A stretch of 64,000 bases of DNA from Smittia aterrima (GCA_033063855.1 CP093830.1:19964854-20028853), one strand, 5' to 3'; counted from the first letter of the stretch, positions 37,760-49,872 are shown. The notes: generated by a model not told the origin, from the letters alone. Program-made: numbers and translations.

Positions 37760-38663
37760 ATTCGTTGAAAACTCTAAATGCAAAGAAATTAATTTTCTTA
37801 TTATTGCATTTTAAAATGCTCTCTTTAAATTTTTCTCTTAAATTATTTAATGTTTTATCTTCTTGACTTATGTAAAATAAATTTTCAAACATGATTTCGT
37901 TTCAATTTTTTATTATTGTGTTTTCTGTTGAAAATTATCATGTTGTATTTATCATTAAACATGCATCGTTGCTTTCGCTGTATGAAAATCTCATGCTCAG
38001 AGCCGAGCCTCGTGAGATTTTGTTTTGGGCTGAAATCCACTTTGCAGTGTAGACAATTCTCATTCTTTTTGTCTTCTTATCCTTCTTTACTTTAAAATTT
38101 CGAGATAAAAATATCACTGACTTTCTCAGATCATTTGCATTTTAGAGAATTATGTTTTTAAAAGAATACTTATCACTATAAGTAACTTATGTACTAAAAA
38201 GACAACGTCAAGATATTAAAAAACATTTCATTTGAATAAACCTGAAATTTAAAGAACTTTATTGAAATAGATTTTGGAGATTTAAAATTTAGATTCTAAA
38301 GTTTATTTTCGGTGAGCGATGAAACTCAAAAAACGACAGAAAGAGTGTAAAGGTTACAACATTCAACAGTTTTGGATTCTTGTCTTCATTAGCAGAAATA
38401 CTTCCAACTCTGCTAAATTTCATCGGGGACATATAGCTTTTCGACCAATAAAGAATATCTCCAAATGAACGATATCTCAACGGTCAAATAAATTTTGGGT
38501 TCTCTGAAATAAATAAATGAAAACTTTTTCATCGCTTCTTCCATTTCGCTCTAGGTTTTCGAAAAGGTAACATCAATTAGCTCGCATTATTTTTCTTCTG
38601 GAATTATTTATATTTAAATTCTTTTTTCCGTTTTAGATAAAGAAAATTATAAAATTATCTGAG
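37760..38663. other. Spacer between the duplicated F-box genes
   Basis: About 900 bases made of the 3' flank of the first unit (to about 37940) and the 5' flank of the second. The second part aligns with 35758-36390 and keeps the stem-loop at 37985-38021. No gene is seen. Confidence 0.5.
37985..38021. repeat. Stem-loop in the F-box 5' flank (second copy)
   Basis: AAAATCTCATG pairs with CGTGAGATTTT; the single change against the first copy keeps pairing as G-U in RNA. The loop sequence is identical to that at 35816-35830. Confidence 0.75.
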
Positions 38664-39932
38664 ATGACAAACATGGATCCTTTGGAATATTTCTCACGTT
38701 TTCTCGACATCTCTGAAATGATTTTTAATCATTTCGAAGTCAAAGATTTGATTACGATTTCCGAAGTCAGTCCAAGTTTTTACAATTTTATCGCTTCATC
38801 GAAAGTTCTAATGAAGAGGATTAAAATTGTTTTTAAAGACGACAACATGCTGCATCAGGAAGACTTCGATTTGCTGAAAAATAGCTCGAGAATGTATCAG
38901 AACTTTCAAGTTTGGCGATATGTCGGATATAAAATAGTTGAAGGTGAAGATGAAAGTAATGGGAGACTCGGCGACTACGTCTCCAATTTAGAATTCGATT
39001 TTTTTCATAGTAAGGCTCACGAATGGAAAAATGTTTCAATCAGAAATGTTTATTTTAGAAAAAAACTAGATTTGTGGAGATTGCTTTCATCAATCGAATC
39101 ATCAGTGGAAAGCATTAATGTCGTGGACTTTGGCTTTCTTTCATTTGAAGATCCATCTTCAGAGATTGAATCTTTCGAATCCCTAAACTTTCCAGATCTG
39201 AAACAACTTGAAGTTCATCTTTTGGAGAATAACACCTTAGGAGACACTTTGGCCAGATTTTTATCAAACGCTGTTGCTGTAGAAGACCTTGCTTTAATAG
39301 ATTGGTCTGTTGAAAGTAACAAAGATATTTGGACAAAAATTCTCAAAAACTTCGAAAATCTAAGAAGTCTCTTCATTGGTTCAGACATGGTAAATCAACT
39401 ATTTGAAGATGAATCTTGGAAACAGTTTAAATTTAAGCTCAAGAGTTTGACAATACTTACGATCATTTTACCTAACACCAACTTTCGGAACTTTCTTATT
39501 TCACAAAGCGATCAACTCGAGAAGTTGACGACTGCAGTACACGTTAAAGATAAAGAAACCTTCGACGTGATAATGAAAATGCCAAAGCTGAAAAGTCTCG
39601 CACTTCTGCTTTTTAGAGTTTTTTCCGATCACGAAATTCCAACTAAAATTTCAAACTCAATCACTGATCTACGTTTGCAACAATGTCGTAGCGCTGTCAG
39701 TCTTAAATTTTTGTTAGATTCAATGCCGAAAGTTAAAAAAATCCAACTCGACTCAATCGATGAAGAAATATTTAAAATGCTGAAATCAATGAACAGAAAG
39801 TTTGAAGAATTGAGAGTTTTAGAATCGCAAGGAGTCGATAGAAAGGAAATAGAAGAAATTTTTGAGAACTATTCCGTTCACGGTCCATCAATCACTTTAT
39901 TTGAATTTTTTACGGGAATAAATTCAGAGTAA
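38664..39932 (+). CDS. F-box/leucine-rich repeat family protein (copy 3, truncated start)
   Basis: One exon of 422 residues starting MTNMDPLEYFSRFLDISEMI. Compared with copy 2, a 91-base stretch equal to 36390-36480 is missing, which removes the ancestral ATG and the first residues. The KKIIKLSE codons remain in frame upstream but are preceded by a stop, so translation must begin at 38664 or the next Met. The F-box-like region and leucine-rich repeats are intact, and the open frame has no breaks, so the gene may still work. The C-terminus diverges after the FEELRVLESQGVDRKEIEE block. Confidence 0.75.
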   Translation: MTNMDPLEYFSRFLDISEMIFNHFEVKDLITISEVSPSFYNFIASSKVLMKRIKIVFKDDNMLHQEDFDLLKNSSRMYQNFQVWRYVGYKIVEGEDESNGRLGDYVSNLEFDFFHSKAHEWKNVSIRNVYFRKKLDLWRLLSSIESSVESINVVDFGFLSFEDPSSEIESFESLNFPDLKQLEVHLLENNTLGDTLARFLSNAVAVEDLALIDWSVESNKDIWTKILKNFENLRSLFIGSDMVNQLFEDESWKQFKFKLKSLTILTIILPNTNFRNFLISQSDQLEKLTTAVHVKDKETFDVIMKMPKLKSLALLLFRVFSDHEIPTKISNSITDLRLQQCRSAVSLKFLLDSMPKVKKIQLDSIDEEIFKMLKSMNRKFEELRVLESQGVDRKEIEEIFENYSVHGPSITLFEFFTGINSE

Positions 39933-40716
39933 ATTCATTGAAATCTCTCTTCTTAAATTAATTTTCTTATTCCTATGAGTTGGCTCTTTCAACTTTTATT
40001 TAATTATTTGCTGTTTTTATCTTTTTAGATTTAAAATAAATTTTCAAACCCAAATATTTTATTTCTGTGTTTTCTGTTGAAAGAAGCTGGGAAGTTTTCA
40101 TAATTATGATTAAACTAGAATTTTCGAAGCCAGTCGCTTTTCGTTCGGTTGGCGATGAAGTGGAACTTGAAGCTTTTTGTATTGCTAGCGACTTTTGCTA
40201 TCAGTGTCTGCAAGGTAAATCAAAGTTTAACTCCGCTCGCTATCAGATGATTAACTCGTTGTTCGGAAGAAAGAAGAAGTTTAGTCCCAAGAGATCTTTT
40301 GCGTGGGAGTCATCATCGTCTGCAGTGCGTGCGATCGTCTTACATATTTATTAATTGAAACAAATAAAAAGTCATTGTAGAGTTAATCAAGAGCTTGTAA
40401 AAAACAATCTCCAGATCTGACCCAGAGAAACTTTTGTCCTAAATAAATTATTTCCTCGTTCTCACGACTTTCTCCTGTCTGGAGTTTTCCTAAACTTTCA
40501 TCTCTCTTCATTCTCTTTTTTCTCTCAAAAACACCAACACAGATAAGCAAGCGAAAATATTTTAACTGATAAGATTCTAATTCATGTCATTCTCAATGAG
40601 TCGAATCGACTGACGATTTCAGTCGTAAACAATCCTTCGTAGTGCGTAGATCAAAGCTTCATAAAATATTTTAATTTAATTAAAGTTTAATACTCATCAA
40701 GTGATCTCGAAACGAA
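39933..40716. other. Spacer upstream of the SDR gene
   Basis: The left 150 bases are the 3' flank of the F-box unit. A 95-residue open stretch at 40067-40354 has no recognisable motif, and I do not call it a gene. GATA-type sites occur at 40541-40547 and 40567-40573, before the SDR core promoter. Confidence 0.45.
40619..40652 (+). promoter_or_regulatory. Probable core promoter (Inr plus DPE) of the SDR gene
   Basis: The initiator TCAGTC has its A at 40621. AGATC at 40648-40652 starts exactly at +28 and fits the RGWYV downstream promoter element. The ATG lies about 96 bases downstream. Confidence 0.5.
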
Positions 40717-42057
40717 ATGCCTTTAAGCAAAGGAGCTGTGAGTGATTTGAATTGAATTTAAAAAAGGCAACAAAAGTGAAAAGTTTTATTTTAATTTCAG
40801 CATTTTCGCGAGAAGCGATCTCAAAAGAAAGGACAAGGATGGTTGAAGCACATTGGAAAGTTTGGATTTCCGATTAAGATTTTATTGAAGCTCTATCAGA
40901 TGTGCGTTATCTGGTACGATCTCGTTTTGTTCAGCTGCATTAGCTACAGAGAAATGTGGTTTACAGTCTTCGCTTTCATATTCCCAATTCCAAGAAAAAG
41001 TTTGCTTTACGAGAAAGCGGTTGTAAGTAGAAATATAATTCAATTAAGGAAGTTTGCTTAAACATTTCATTCTTAGATTGTCGGCTCGTCTAATGGAATA
41101 GGCAGAGAATTAGCAATCAAACTCGGCAGATGCCATTCGACCGTAATTTGTATCGATCTTGTGTCGCCGGAGCAAGAGAAAACTTCAAAGCAGATAAAGA
41201 TTGAAGGCGGTAACTCAGTTTATTATCCTTGTGACGTCACTGATAAGGCTCAGGTCGAAAAGACAATCGAACTGATTGAAAATGAAGTTGGCAAAATTAC
41301 GATGCTTTTCCACTGCTGCTCTCTGCCTTCGCCTTTCACAAATGCGAGGAACTCATCGACGGTCAAGCAAACATTTGAAGTCTCCGTCGCTTCGTACTTC
41401 TACGTAAGTCTGCCATTATCAAGCTCGTAATGAGACTTTGAGATTTAGTTTCTTATCAAAAGAGATTAGTTTTCACTTTCAAAGTCACAAGAGAAAATAA
41501 GACGCAAAATGAGGAAGAAGGTTGACCGATAAGAAAATTCTAAAATTTCGTTTCCTCGTCACTGACGCATTTGTTGATTTGTAGATTAATTTACTCATTT
41601 ATTGTTTTTACAGCTTCTCGATTCCATTCTGCCTCTCATGAAAGCAAACTGCAAAGGTCACATCGTCTTTCTCAAGTCAGTCGCTGCTCTCAGTGGATTT
41701 ACTCATCAAATCGCTCTAAGCGTGTCTCAGTACGCTGTCCAGGGATTGTACGAATCTGTCGTCGAAGAGCTGCGCGTTAGTAAACTCGATTCCATCATCA
41801 AGACAACATTGGTGCACATCTATCCACTCATCGTCAATGACGAAATTCCCAACGATTACAGACATCGCGTGCCAGGATTTTTCGGAGCAATCAAAGCTGA
41901 AAAAGCAGCTGCTGCAATTATCGATGGAGTCAGAAAGAACAAATATGAGATTAGCATTCCAAAATATTATTTACTCGTGAGTCAGATATTGAAACTTTAT
42001 CCACGTCGTGTCACTTTACTTCTACGTGATCTTCTAGACACTGGACTTGAAGTTTAA
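40717..42057 (+). CDS. Degenerate short-chain dehydrogenase (17-beta-HSD-like), probably inactive
   Basis: Four exons, 40717-40737, 40801-41022, 41077-41403 and 41614-42057, give 337 residues. An N-terminal hydrophobic region (about 30-70) could anchor it in ER or lipid-droplet membrane, as in HSD17B11/13-type enzymes. The dinucleotide-binding loop is kept as IVGSSNGIGREL (G84-G90). The NNAG motif is replaced by LFHCCSL. The catalytic YxxxK is replaced by L225 and Q229 (ALSVSQYAVQG), although the Ser equivalent (S212) remains. The product may bind cofactor or lipid without oxidoreductase activity. The open frame is clean, so it looks like a kept pseudoenzyme rather than a pseudogene. Confidence 0.82.
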
Positions 42058-42149
42058 ATGTAAATTCTCATTAAGAATAAGAACTCAAAATATTTTTCAG
42101 TATTTCAGTTTCAATAAAAAATATTTTTCAATTCCAAATTCTTTTTATT

Positions 42150-43835
42150 TCATTTTCCAAATGTTTTGAGTGAGTTTCTGCTTGCAACGTGCCATTCTTT
42201 TATGTTCAAACTCTGAAGATATTGAAGAGTTCTTCTTCCCCAGTGAAACCAAATTATTCCATAAACGACGTTAATTGCGACTTCGATGTAATAACCGTCA
42301 ACAATTTTATTACAATGACAGTCTTTCTCAATGCATTCAACCGTTTCTAATTGTTCATTCATTAACGAACTCGTTGAATTTAAGGAACTGGTACAAAGGC
42401 AAGATTTCCAGGTAATAATGTCAATTAGCCATAAATAAAATGTTTGAGACCATCGACCACCAAGATTGCTAAGGAAGAAAAAAAATTCTCTTGAAATTGT
42501 CATTGAACATTGATCAACACGAACCTCATTGTATTTAGCAGCGTCATGACTGTTCCTCCAACCAACGGATCAGAGATTCTTGCCATGAATGCAGTGTCGG
42601 CGACGTACATTGCTCTGTAAGGAAACTCCAAGAGCAAATAGATCGAAACATAAATCCAATAATAATAGTTTGGAATGATTTGTTGATTCCTTTCAATGAT
42701 AATCGGAGTGAGGAAAACAAAAACTGCGATGACCACAGTCATTCCAAGTCGAATTGGAAAAGCTTTCATGTAAAAGCTCATCGGCTCCTTTCCTGTTATT
42801 TGTCGGCTGAAGATAAATGGAAGAGTCAATTGAAGTGGCAACTGCGCCATTGACATGACCGCAATTTTATCTTTGGGAACTCCGTATTCTATGAGCTTCA
42901 AAGTTGTGATCTCATCGCAAGCGGCGAAACTTGCTTTCACTGTCAAAAGTATCAGAGAAAGTTTAACGATTGGCTTGAGCTTTAGAATTTTCCAAAGCAT
43001 CGGATAAGCGTTTCTAACTCTGTAATCTTCATGATCACTCTCAAGAAGATTCTCTTGTTTATAAATTGCGATCACGATAGTTGTGATGATGAAGACAATT
43101 CCCCAGAAATGAAGAAATTTCGAAGGTGAGAACATTTCTGATTTGTAATCTTTCGAATCTAATATGAGAAAGATTGTGTAGCCTGTGAAATATCCGGCAG
43201 TTGAACCAACGGAATTGCAAGTTGAAGCATAACCAATATTTCTCTTTTGCAGCATCGTCAAAGCCCAACCGTCCACTGCAATGTCTTGAGTCGCTGTGAG
43301 AAACCAAAGAGCAAAGAACGCAGAAGTTAAAAGAAATATTTGTGGTCGCATCTCTCCTTCGTCTCCCATCCACTCGTTAATGTTCTGAGCAATGAAAATC
43401 ATGAATGCTCCAATGAGAAACTGCGTTGGAACGAGCCAACTCTTTCTTCGTCCAAAGCGACGAACGTAAAGTGAGTCTACGATAGGCGCCCACAATATTT
43501 TCACTGTCGAGTTCGAAATTGATTTAAAAATCGATCAAAAATAAATATTTCAACTCACTTGTAAAAGGATAGAAAGCAAAGCTGAACGTCGCTTGTTCTG
43601 CGTAAGAAACTCCTCGATTTTGTAAGAGAATGGGAACCGCGTAGGAGATTCCGATGGGAATGCCTAAACGCGCGTAAATGTTTCAGCGCTCATTTGAGTA
43701 AAAATAAACTTTATGATGTTCACCTTGTAGAATATAAAGAAAAAGTAGCATTGCGACATTTCCGTGATCGTCTTTTAAATTTGACTTCTCGATATCTCCT
43801 TCAACTGTTTCACTACTCTTACGATCTTCTTTCAT
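42150..43835 (-). CDS. Acetyl-CoA transporter (SLC33A1-like, major facilitator)
   Basis: Four exons, 43835-43724, 43663-43559, 43503-42525 and 42468-42150, give 504 residues. About eleven membrane segments are visible. Family blocks include LLFLYILQGIPIGISYAVPI, WAPIVDSLYVRRFGRRKSWL, TATQDIAVDGWALTML and GGTVMTLLNTMSNLGGRW. A Cys-rich lumenal loop near the C-terminus (CLCTSS, CIEKDCHC) precedes GYYIEVAINVVYG. SLC33A1 imports acetyl-CoA into the ER lumen for protein acetylation. The gene converges on the SDR gene, with 92 bases between stops, and is divergent from the P-glycoprotein. Confidence 0.9.
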
Positions 43836-44591
43836 TCTTATCGTTCACTGACACTTATATCTGTTAGATTATTCACTTTTTGAGCATCAAGATCTCAATA
43901 ACTAGACGCTAACCGCAAACTTTTGCGTCTATGACTCAAGAAAAGAATCTCGCTGACTAATTTTAAACTCTCAGACGTGTTCTCTTTCTCCAATAAGCAA
44001 ACATTTATCTCTCACTTTGTTTTTCGTTGCGCCACGTTCGCGACCTAACGAAAATATTTTCATTGATGACATTTCTCTGAGGTGCAATCTGTTAATTAAA
44101 TTTATTTAATTGAACCTAAAATGGGCATCCAATCAATCGTGATCATGAGGCTGCGCAATGTTTTTTTAAAAGCTTCGCCACTTATGAATTAGTTCAAAAA
44201 TATGTTTGAGAGAAAAACTTGAATATTTAATTTATTTAAGGAAGGTCAGGTTTGTTTGTCACTTTATCAAGCGACCCCGAACTACGAGCTTTTAATTACT
44301 TTTTTGTTTCACGTTTTATCAGTAAAATATTCTCAAAAAAAAAATACTATCAGAGTTTCCTGCACTTCCAGTCATTTGAATTCATAGTAATACAATCGCG
44401 AGTTTAAGTCGATCTACTTTTCACACAGACACTTGATCAAACAAAACGTAACATTCCAGACAACAAGTTAATCGCTCAACGACTCAGTACTAAAGTAACA
44501 TTGAAGCTATTAACGTCGGGAAATATTTAAGAACGATCTACCTGATCGCAATTAAAAGTTTTGGTCTCTTCTCGTTTTATTATCAATCGAA
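43836..44591. promoter_or_regulatory. Divergent intergenic region between SLC33-like and P-glycoprotein genes
   Basis: About 755 bases without a supported gene. It should hold both promoters and 5' UTRs. A GATA-type site lies directly next to the SLC33-like ATG at about 43836-43841. No clear core promoter was found for the ABC gene. Confidence 0.4.
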
Positions 44592-47500
44592 ATGATGGTG
44601 CCCGAAGAGACTTATCGTAAAGTCAACTTTGAGGGGAACCTCAACATGGGATTTGAGGAAAATGAAGTGACAAGATCATCTAACGGAAAAGAAGGTCTCA
44701 CCAAGGACAATCGTATCGATGAGTAGGTTATGAAATATTCTAGACAAAACATTCAAGTTTTTTCATTTTGTTTTAGAAAATTCGTTGAGTGCAAAGATCA
44801 GAAAACAATTTCACCTGCAATCTCGTACTGGAAACTTTTTCGGTTCGCCACGAGATTCGAGAAATTTCTTATCGCTGTAGTCGTTATTTGCGTCTCCAGT
44901 TCGTCTCTTGTGCTTCCGATATCAATTGTTTTATACGGCGAGTTCACAGCTGTTATCGTCGATCGTGAAATTCGAGTCGGGACATCGACTGAGACAAAAA
45001 TAATAAGTTTCTTTGGCGGTGGACGAATTCTAACTAATGCAACAGATCAGGAAACTTACGACGCTCTGATTGAAGATGGAGAAGCTTTTGTCAGAGGAAA
45101 TTTAGCAATTGTTTTGATTGAACTTATTTTCATTGGACTCAGCATTGATATTCTCAACAGCTCTGCTCGAAGGCAAGTCAGCAGAATTCGAAAGCTTTTC
45201 TTGCAATCAGTTCTTAGACAAGACATGACTTGGTACGACTTGAATACTTCAGAGAGCTTCGCGGCAAAAATATCTGAGTGAGTTGTAATCTTTGTTATCT
45301 AAATTGTTTTGTTTGGAATTGTTTTTTTTAGCGATCTTAATAAATTAAAAGAAGGAATCGGAGAGAAACTCGCAATCTTCTCACACCAACTCATGTCATT
45401 CGTCTTCTCGGTGGTATTTTCGTTTATCTACGGTTGGAAGTTAACTCTTGTAATGCTGAGTTGCGTTCCTTTACTTATCATTGCGGAGGCTATGGTTGAA
45501 AAGTTCCAAAGTAATTTAAGTAGAAATGAGATGAGATCTTATTCGAGAGCTGGCGCAATAGCCGAAGAAGTTTTTGGCAGCATTCGAACGGTCATTGCTT
45601 TTGGTGGGGAAAAGAAGGAACTTTTAAGATACGAGGAACGATTGAAAACAGCAGAGAAGAGTGGCGAGAATAAAGGAATTTATTCTGGAATTGGAGGTGG
45701 TGTCTTATGGTTCATCGTCTATTGCAGTTATGCTCTCGCTTTCTGGTATGGAGTCAGTTTAATCATTGAAGATCGAGACAAAATCGAAAAGGAGTACACG
45801 CCAGCTGTGCTGATAATAGTTTTGTTTGGTCTCCTCGCAGGAGCGCAAAACATGGGAATAACAACTCCTCATCTCGAAGCGTTCGCTGCTGCTCGAGGTT
45901 CAGCGGTTTCAGTCTTCAGTGTAATTGATAGGATCCCAACGATCGATTCATTGAGCGAAGAGGGAAAGAAGCCGACAAACGTCGTTGGGAATATTAAATT
46001 CTCCAAAGTTACATTCAGTTACCCATCGAGAGTTGACGTTCAAGTGTTGAATGAATTAAATATGATAATTGAAGCTGGAAAAACTGTGGCGCTCGTTGGA
46101 CCAAGTGGATGTGGCAAATCAACTTGTTTACAGTTGATTCAACAACTTTACAATCCAACGACTGTAAGCTTTTCATTCTGAGCTTGAATTAAATTTGATT
46201 GTAATCTATTCATTTGTAGGGATCGATTTCAATTGACGACGTTCCTATAACTGAGTGGAACACTCGTCATTTGCGATCGTTAATCGGCGTCGTTGGACAA
46301 GAACCGGTTCTTTTCTCAACGACAATTCGCGAGAACATTCGATATGGAAATCCTGATGCAAATGATGACGAGATCGAGAGAGCAGCTAGAATAGCAAATT
46401 GTCATCAATTCATAATGAAACTGCCTGAAGGTTATGAAACGTGGATTGGAGAACGTGGAGCTCAATTATCCGGTGGACAAAAGCAAAGGATCGCAATCGC
46501 TCGAGCGCTCATCAAAAATCCAAAAATCTTAATTCTCGATGAAGCAACTTCTGCTTTAGATCATTCATCAGAGAAAAAAGTTCAAAAAGCTTTAGAAAGC
46601 GCCAGCAAAGGTCGAACAACTCTCGTTGTCTCGCATCGTCTCTCAACTATAACAAATGCTGATAAAATTATTTACATTGATAATGGAATTGTGGTTGAGC
46701 AAGGAACGCACTCAGAACTGATGGAAGCGAAAGGATTTTACTTCGAACTCGTTAATACCAATAAATCAAGCAAAGAAGACGATTCGGTAAAGAAAAGAAA
46801 GCGCCAGTTTTCAGAACAAAGTGAGGTTTCTTTAGATGACGAAATTAATGAGAAGGAAGAGAAGCTGGAAGAAGAAGAGATTTCAGAAGAAGACAAAAAG
46901 AAAGTTTCAACTTTTGCTTTGATGAAATTGAATTCAAAGGAATGGCCCTACATTGTTGTTGGTACAATCTCGTCCTGTTGTGTTGGCGCGAGTTTTCCTA
47001 TCTTTGCGATTCTCTTTGGCAGTGTCTACGGAAGTTTATCATTTAGCGATCCTGTTGAAGTTCAAAACGAAACGAATTTCTATTCATTTTTGTTCATTGG
47101 CTTGGGAGTCTTCACCGGAGTCAGCACTTTCCTGCAATGCTACACGTTCACCTTTGCTGGAGTAAAACTTACTTCGAGATTGCGTTCAAAGACTTTCGAA
47201 GCGATGATGAGACAAGAGATAGGATGGTTCGATGATGCTCATAATGCTGTCGGCGCTTTATGCTCTCGACTATCTGTTGATTGCGCAAATGTTCAAGGAG
47301 CAACTGGAAGTAAAATCGGTTCAATGGTACAAGCAGCTTCGCTTGTCATTATTGGACTTGCGATTTCTATTTACTACAACTGGAAAATGGCTTTAGTGTC
47401 TTCGATTGCTATTCCAATAATTATTATTCCAATTATATTCGAAGCGAGGTTTGCGGAATCGAGCAGCGCCAAAGAGAAGAGCGCAATGGAAAATGCAACG

Positions 47501-48865
47501 AAGATTGCAGTTGAAGCGATTTCAAATATAAGAACAATTGCTTCTCTCGGCCAAGAGCCTCACGTTCTTCAACGATACAGCAAGGAAATTGATTCGGCTA
47601 ACAAATATTCAAAGAAGAAGAGCAAATTCCGAGGATTCGTCTTTGGACTTGGCAATACAATTCCACTTGTTGGATATTCAATCTCTCTTTATTATGGCGT
47701 TTATCTTCTCGCGAACAAGGAAATTATTTATGAGGATGTTCTCAAGTGAGTTGACTTTCCCGTTCAGACTTTCTTTAAATATTTCATTTCTAGAATCTCA
47801 GAAGCTTTAATTTTTGGATCGTGGATGTTAGGAATTGCTTTGGCTTACGCTCCGAATGTTAACGAAGCAGTGATCTCTGCTTCAAGAATCATGAAACTAT
47901 TGACGAGAAATCCAAACTCGTTGAATCCTTCGCCGCTTGCTGACAAGGATTATGACGTTAGTTACGATCTCTTATCAGTTGATAACAAATTAAGTTTTTT
48001 TTTATTTTAGAAATCTGATGGAAACATTGATTACAAAGATGTGGCCTTCCGTTATCCGACAAGAATGGGCGTTCAAGTGCTAAATGGATTAAATCTTCTA
48101 GTCGAGAATGGAAAGACGATCGCTTTAGTTGGCCCGAGTGGCTGTGGAAAATCGACAGTGATGCAACTTCTACTTCGATTTTACGATCCCGAAGCTGGAG
48201 AAGTTCTAGTCGATAATATTGCAACGATTGATTATCCGCTATCGCGAATCAGAGCGAAAATCGGACTCGTCTCACAAGAACCAGTTTTATTCGATCGAAC
48301 AATCGCTGAGAACATTGCTTACGGATCCAATGAGAGGAAAATTCCGATGGCAGAAATAATTGAAGCAGCAAAGCAAGCGAATATTCATGACTTCATCTCA
48401 ATGCTTCCGCAAGGCTATGAGACTGGATTAGGATTGAGAGGTGAGAAGATAAATCTTGAAGAAATCTATTTTTAAAATTATTTTATTTTTCAGGAACTTC
48501 ACTTTCCGGTGGACAAAAGCAAAGGATCGCAATTGCTCGGGCACTCGTAAGGTAAGAGTTTCTGATATTTCTTTTGCGATGACTAAACTTTTATTCGCTT
48601 TCACAGAAATCCTCACATTTTGCTTCTTGATGAAGCTACGTCGGCTCTTGACAATCAAAGCGAGAAAGTAGTTCAAGTCGCCCTGGATCAAGCGAGAAGT
48701 GGAAGAACAACCATAACAATTGCACATAGACTCACAACAATCCAAAACGCCGATTTGATTTGTGTTCTCGAGAATGGAGAGATTGTCGAGATGGGTTCGC
48801 ACGAAGAGCTCATGAACAAAGGAGAGAAATACGCAAAACTTTTTCAAATGCAACAAGTTCATTGA
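44592..48865 (+). CDS. P-glycoprotein (ABCB full transporter)
   Basis: Eight exons: 44592-44722, 44777-45277, 45332-46163, 46220-47745, 47794-47956, 48011-48440, 48494-48551 and 48607-48865, giving 1299 residues. It is a full transporter with two halves of six membrane segments plus a nucleotide-binding domain. The first domain has Walker A GPSGCGKST (about 467-475), LSGGQ (571-575) and Walker B ILILDE (591-596). The second has Walker A (1092-1100), LSGGQ (1198-1202) and ILLLDE (1218-1223). A charged linker rich in Glu and Lys joins the halves. All catalytic motifs are intact. The family exports lipophilic drugs, toxins and metabolites across the plasma membrane. It resembles insect Mdr49/Mdr65; the exact orthologue is unclear. 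Confidence 0.96.
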
Positions 48866-49475
48866 CAATCTAAATGACATTTCTTGAAGTGAATTTTATG
48901 TTATGTACGAGTTTCTCACTTTTTTACTCCTCAGACGAATTTTCTCTTTTGATGTTTGATATGTTGCGACGGTTAATGATAAGTTTGATGTATTTTTGTC
49001 ACTTTCACTAAATAAATCATTGTCCCGACTCATTTTGACACTGAACTGTCGGCAATTTACACAAACTTTATCGAATTTACAACTTTTCTAATGAATTTTC
49101 ACTTTTCAGCTTTCCGAGACTTTTGTTGTTTTGATTTTGAAATTGGCGGATTTCTTTTGGTTTCTTGATGAACAGCGATCCTTCTGAGAACTTATGTGCA
49201 CTTTTCCACTTGCTTCTTCACTTATTTCCGTCACTAAATAGTTTTTTTTTACAAATTCACAAATGTTTTGTTTTTTAGGTTTGAATTTCTTGTTTACTTT
49301 CGGCGATTTGAATTTATAAATTCGGTACACTTTGCGCCACATCGAAAAAGTTATTTATTGTTTCTAACTGATCTTTTGTATGTCTTCAGTTCCATAAAAT
49401 GTTGGAACTGAAACAAAACACAAGTTTCAAAAAAAAAAGTTTTTCAATCGAAGCAAACTTTTTTTTTTCACGAAA
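48866..49475. other. Spacer downstream of the P-glycoprotein
   Basis: An AATAAA near 49011 probably ends the ABC transcript. A minus-strand open frame at 49342-49106 could code for 78 residues that are Lys-rich with no known motif. I cannot support it as a gene beyond its being open with an ATG. A hairpin lies at 49385-49412. Confidence 0.4.
49385..49412. repeat. Perfect 10-bp hairpin
   Basis: TTCAGTTCCA at 49385-49394 pairs perfectly with TGGAACTGAA at 49403-49412 around an 8-base loop. It lies about 65 bases before the first ATG of the orphan locus. Role unknown. Confidence 0.8.
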
Positions 49476-49752
49476 ATGTTTGGAAAATCGGTATCTCAGC
49501 AGCTTTTGGAAATTCTACAATTTGCAATTTATTGTAAGAATTCTTTCACGAAAAATCAACCGGTGAGTTAAAAAAATTAAATGAAGCGGGAAAACAAGCG
49601 TGAATAAATTTTTATTCTTGTTTTTCTGTTTCATAAGTGAAGTACCGATTCGAGTACAGCTTTGGATGCAGGAATTGACGAGAAATAACGAATTATTAAT
49701 TTTTTTCCTTTTTTTCAATTTTTTTTCAGGAAAATCAAAATGAAAACGGAAT

Positions 49753-49872
49753 GGGAAGATGATTGGGAAACTGAATGGGAAGGGAACTGGGAAATGGACT
49801 GGGAAGAGGAATGGGAAAAGGACTGGGAAAAGGTATGGGAAGTGGAATCGGAGGAAGAATGGGAAGAGGAGG
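49753..49872 (+). repeat. 12-bp minisatellite, ten units
   Basis: Ten successive 12-base units follow the pattern GGGAARRGGAMT with few changes. The unit is a multiple of three, so each frame encodes a four-residue repeat (for example W-E-x-x). The strand is purine-rich and clearly unlike its AT-rich surroundings. Confidence 0.9.

Larger units (their letters stand above)
35758..40075 (+). repeat. Tandem duplication of a ~2.2 kb F-box unit
   Basis: The unit from about 35758 (flank, F-box gene, 3' flank) is repeated from about 37943. Similarity covers the 5' flank including a stem-loop, the coding sequence and the 3' flank. The end of the 3' flank (AATAAATTTTC...TGTTTTCTGTTGAAA) is visible again at about 40032-40081. 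Both genes are on the plus strand. Confidence 0.85.

Noticed and set aside
40067..40354. 95-residue plus-strand open frame between F-box copy 3 and the SDR gene
   Set aside because: Its first part lies in the duplicated 3' flank of the F-box unit, and no recognisable motif is present. A 17-base match to the ODC promoter (CAGTCGCTTTTCGTTCG) is probably chance.
49106..49342. 78-residue Lys-rich minus-strand frame
   Set aside because: It has an ATG and is open, but no domain or splice evidence supports it. It is mentioned only within the spacer entry.
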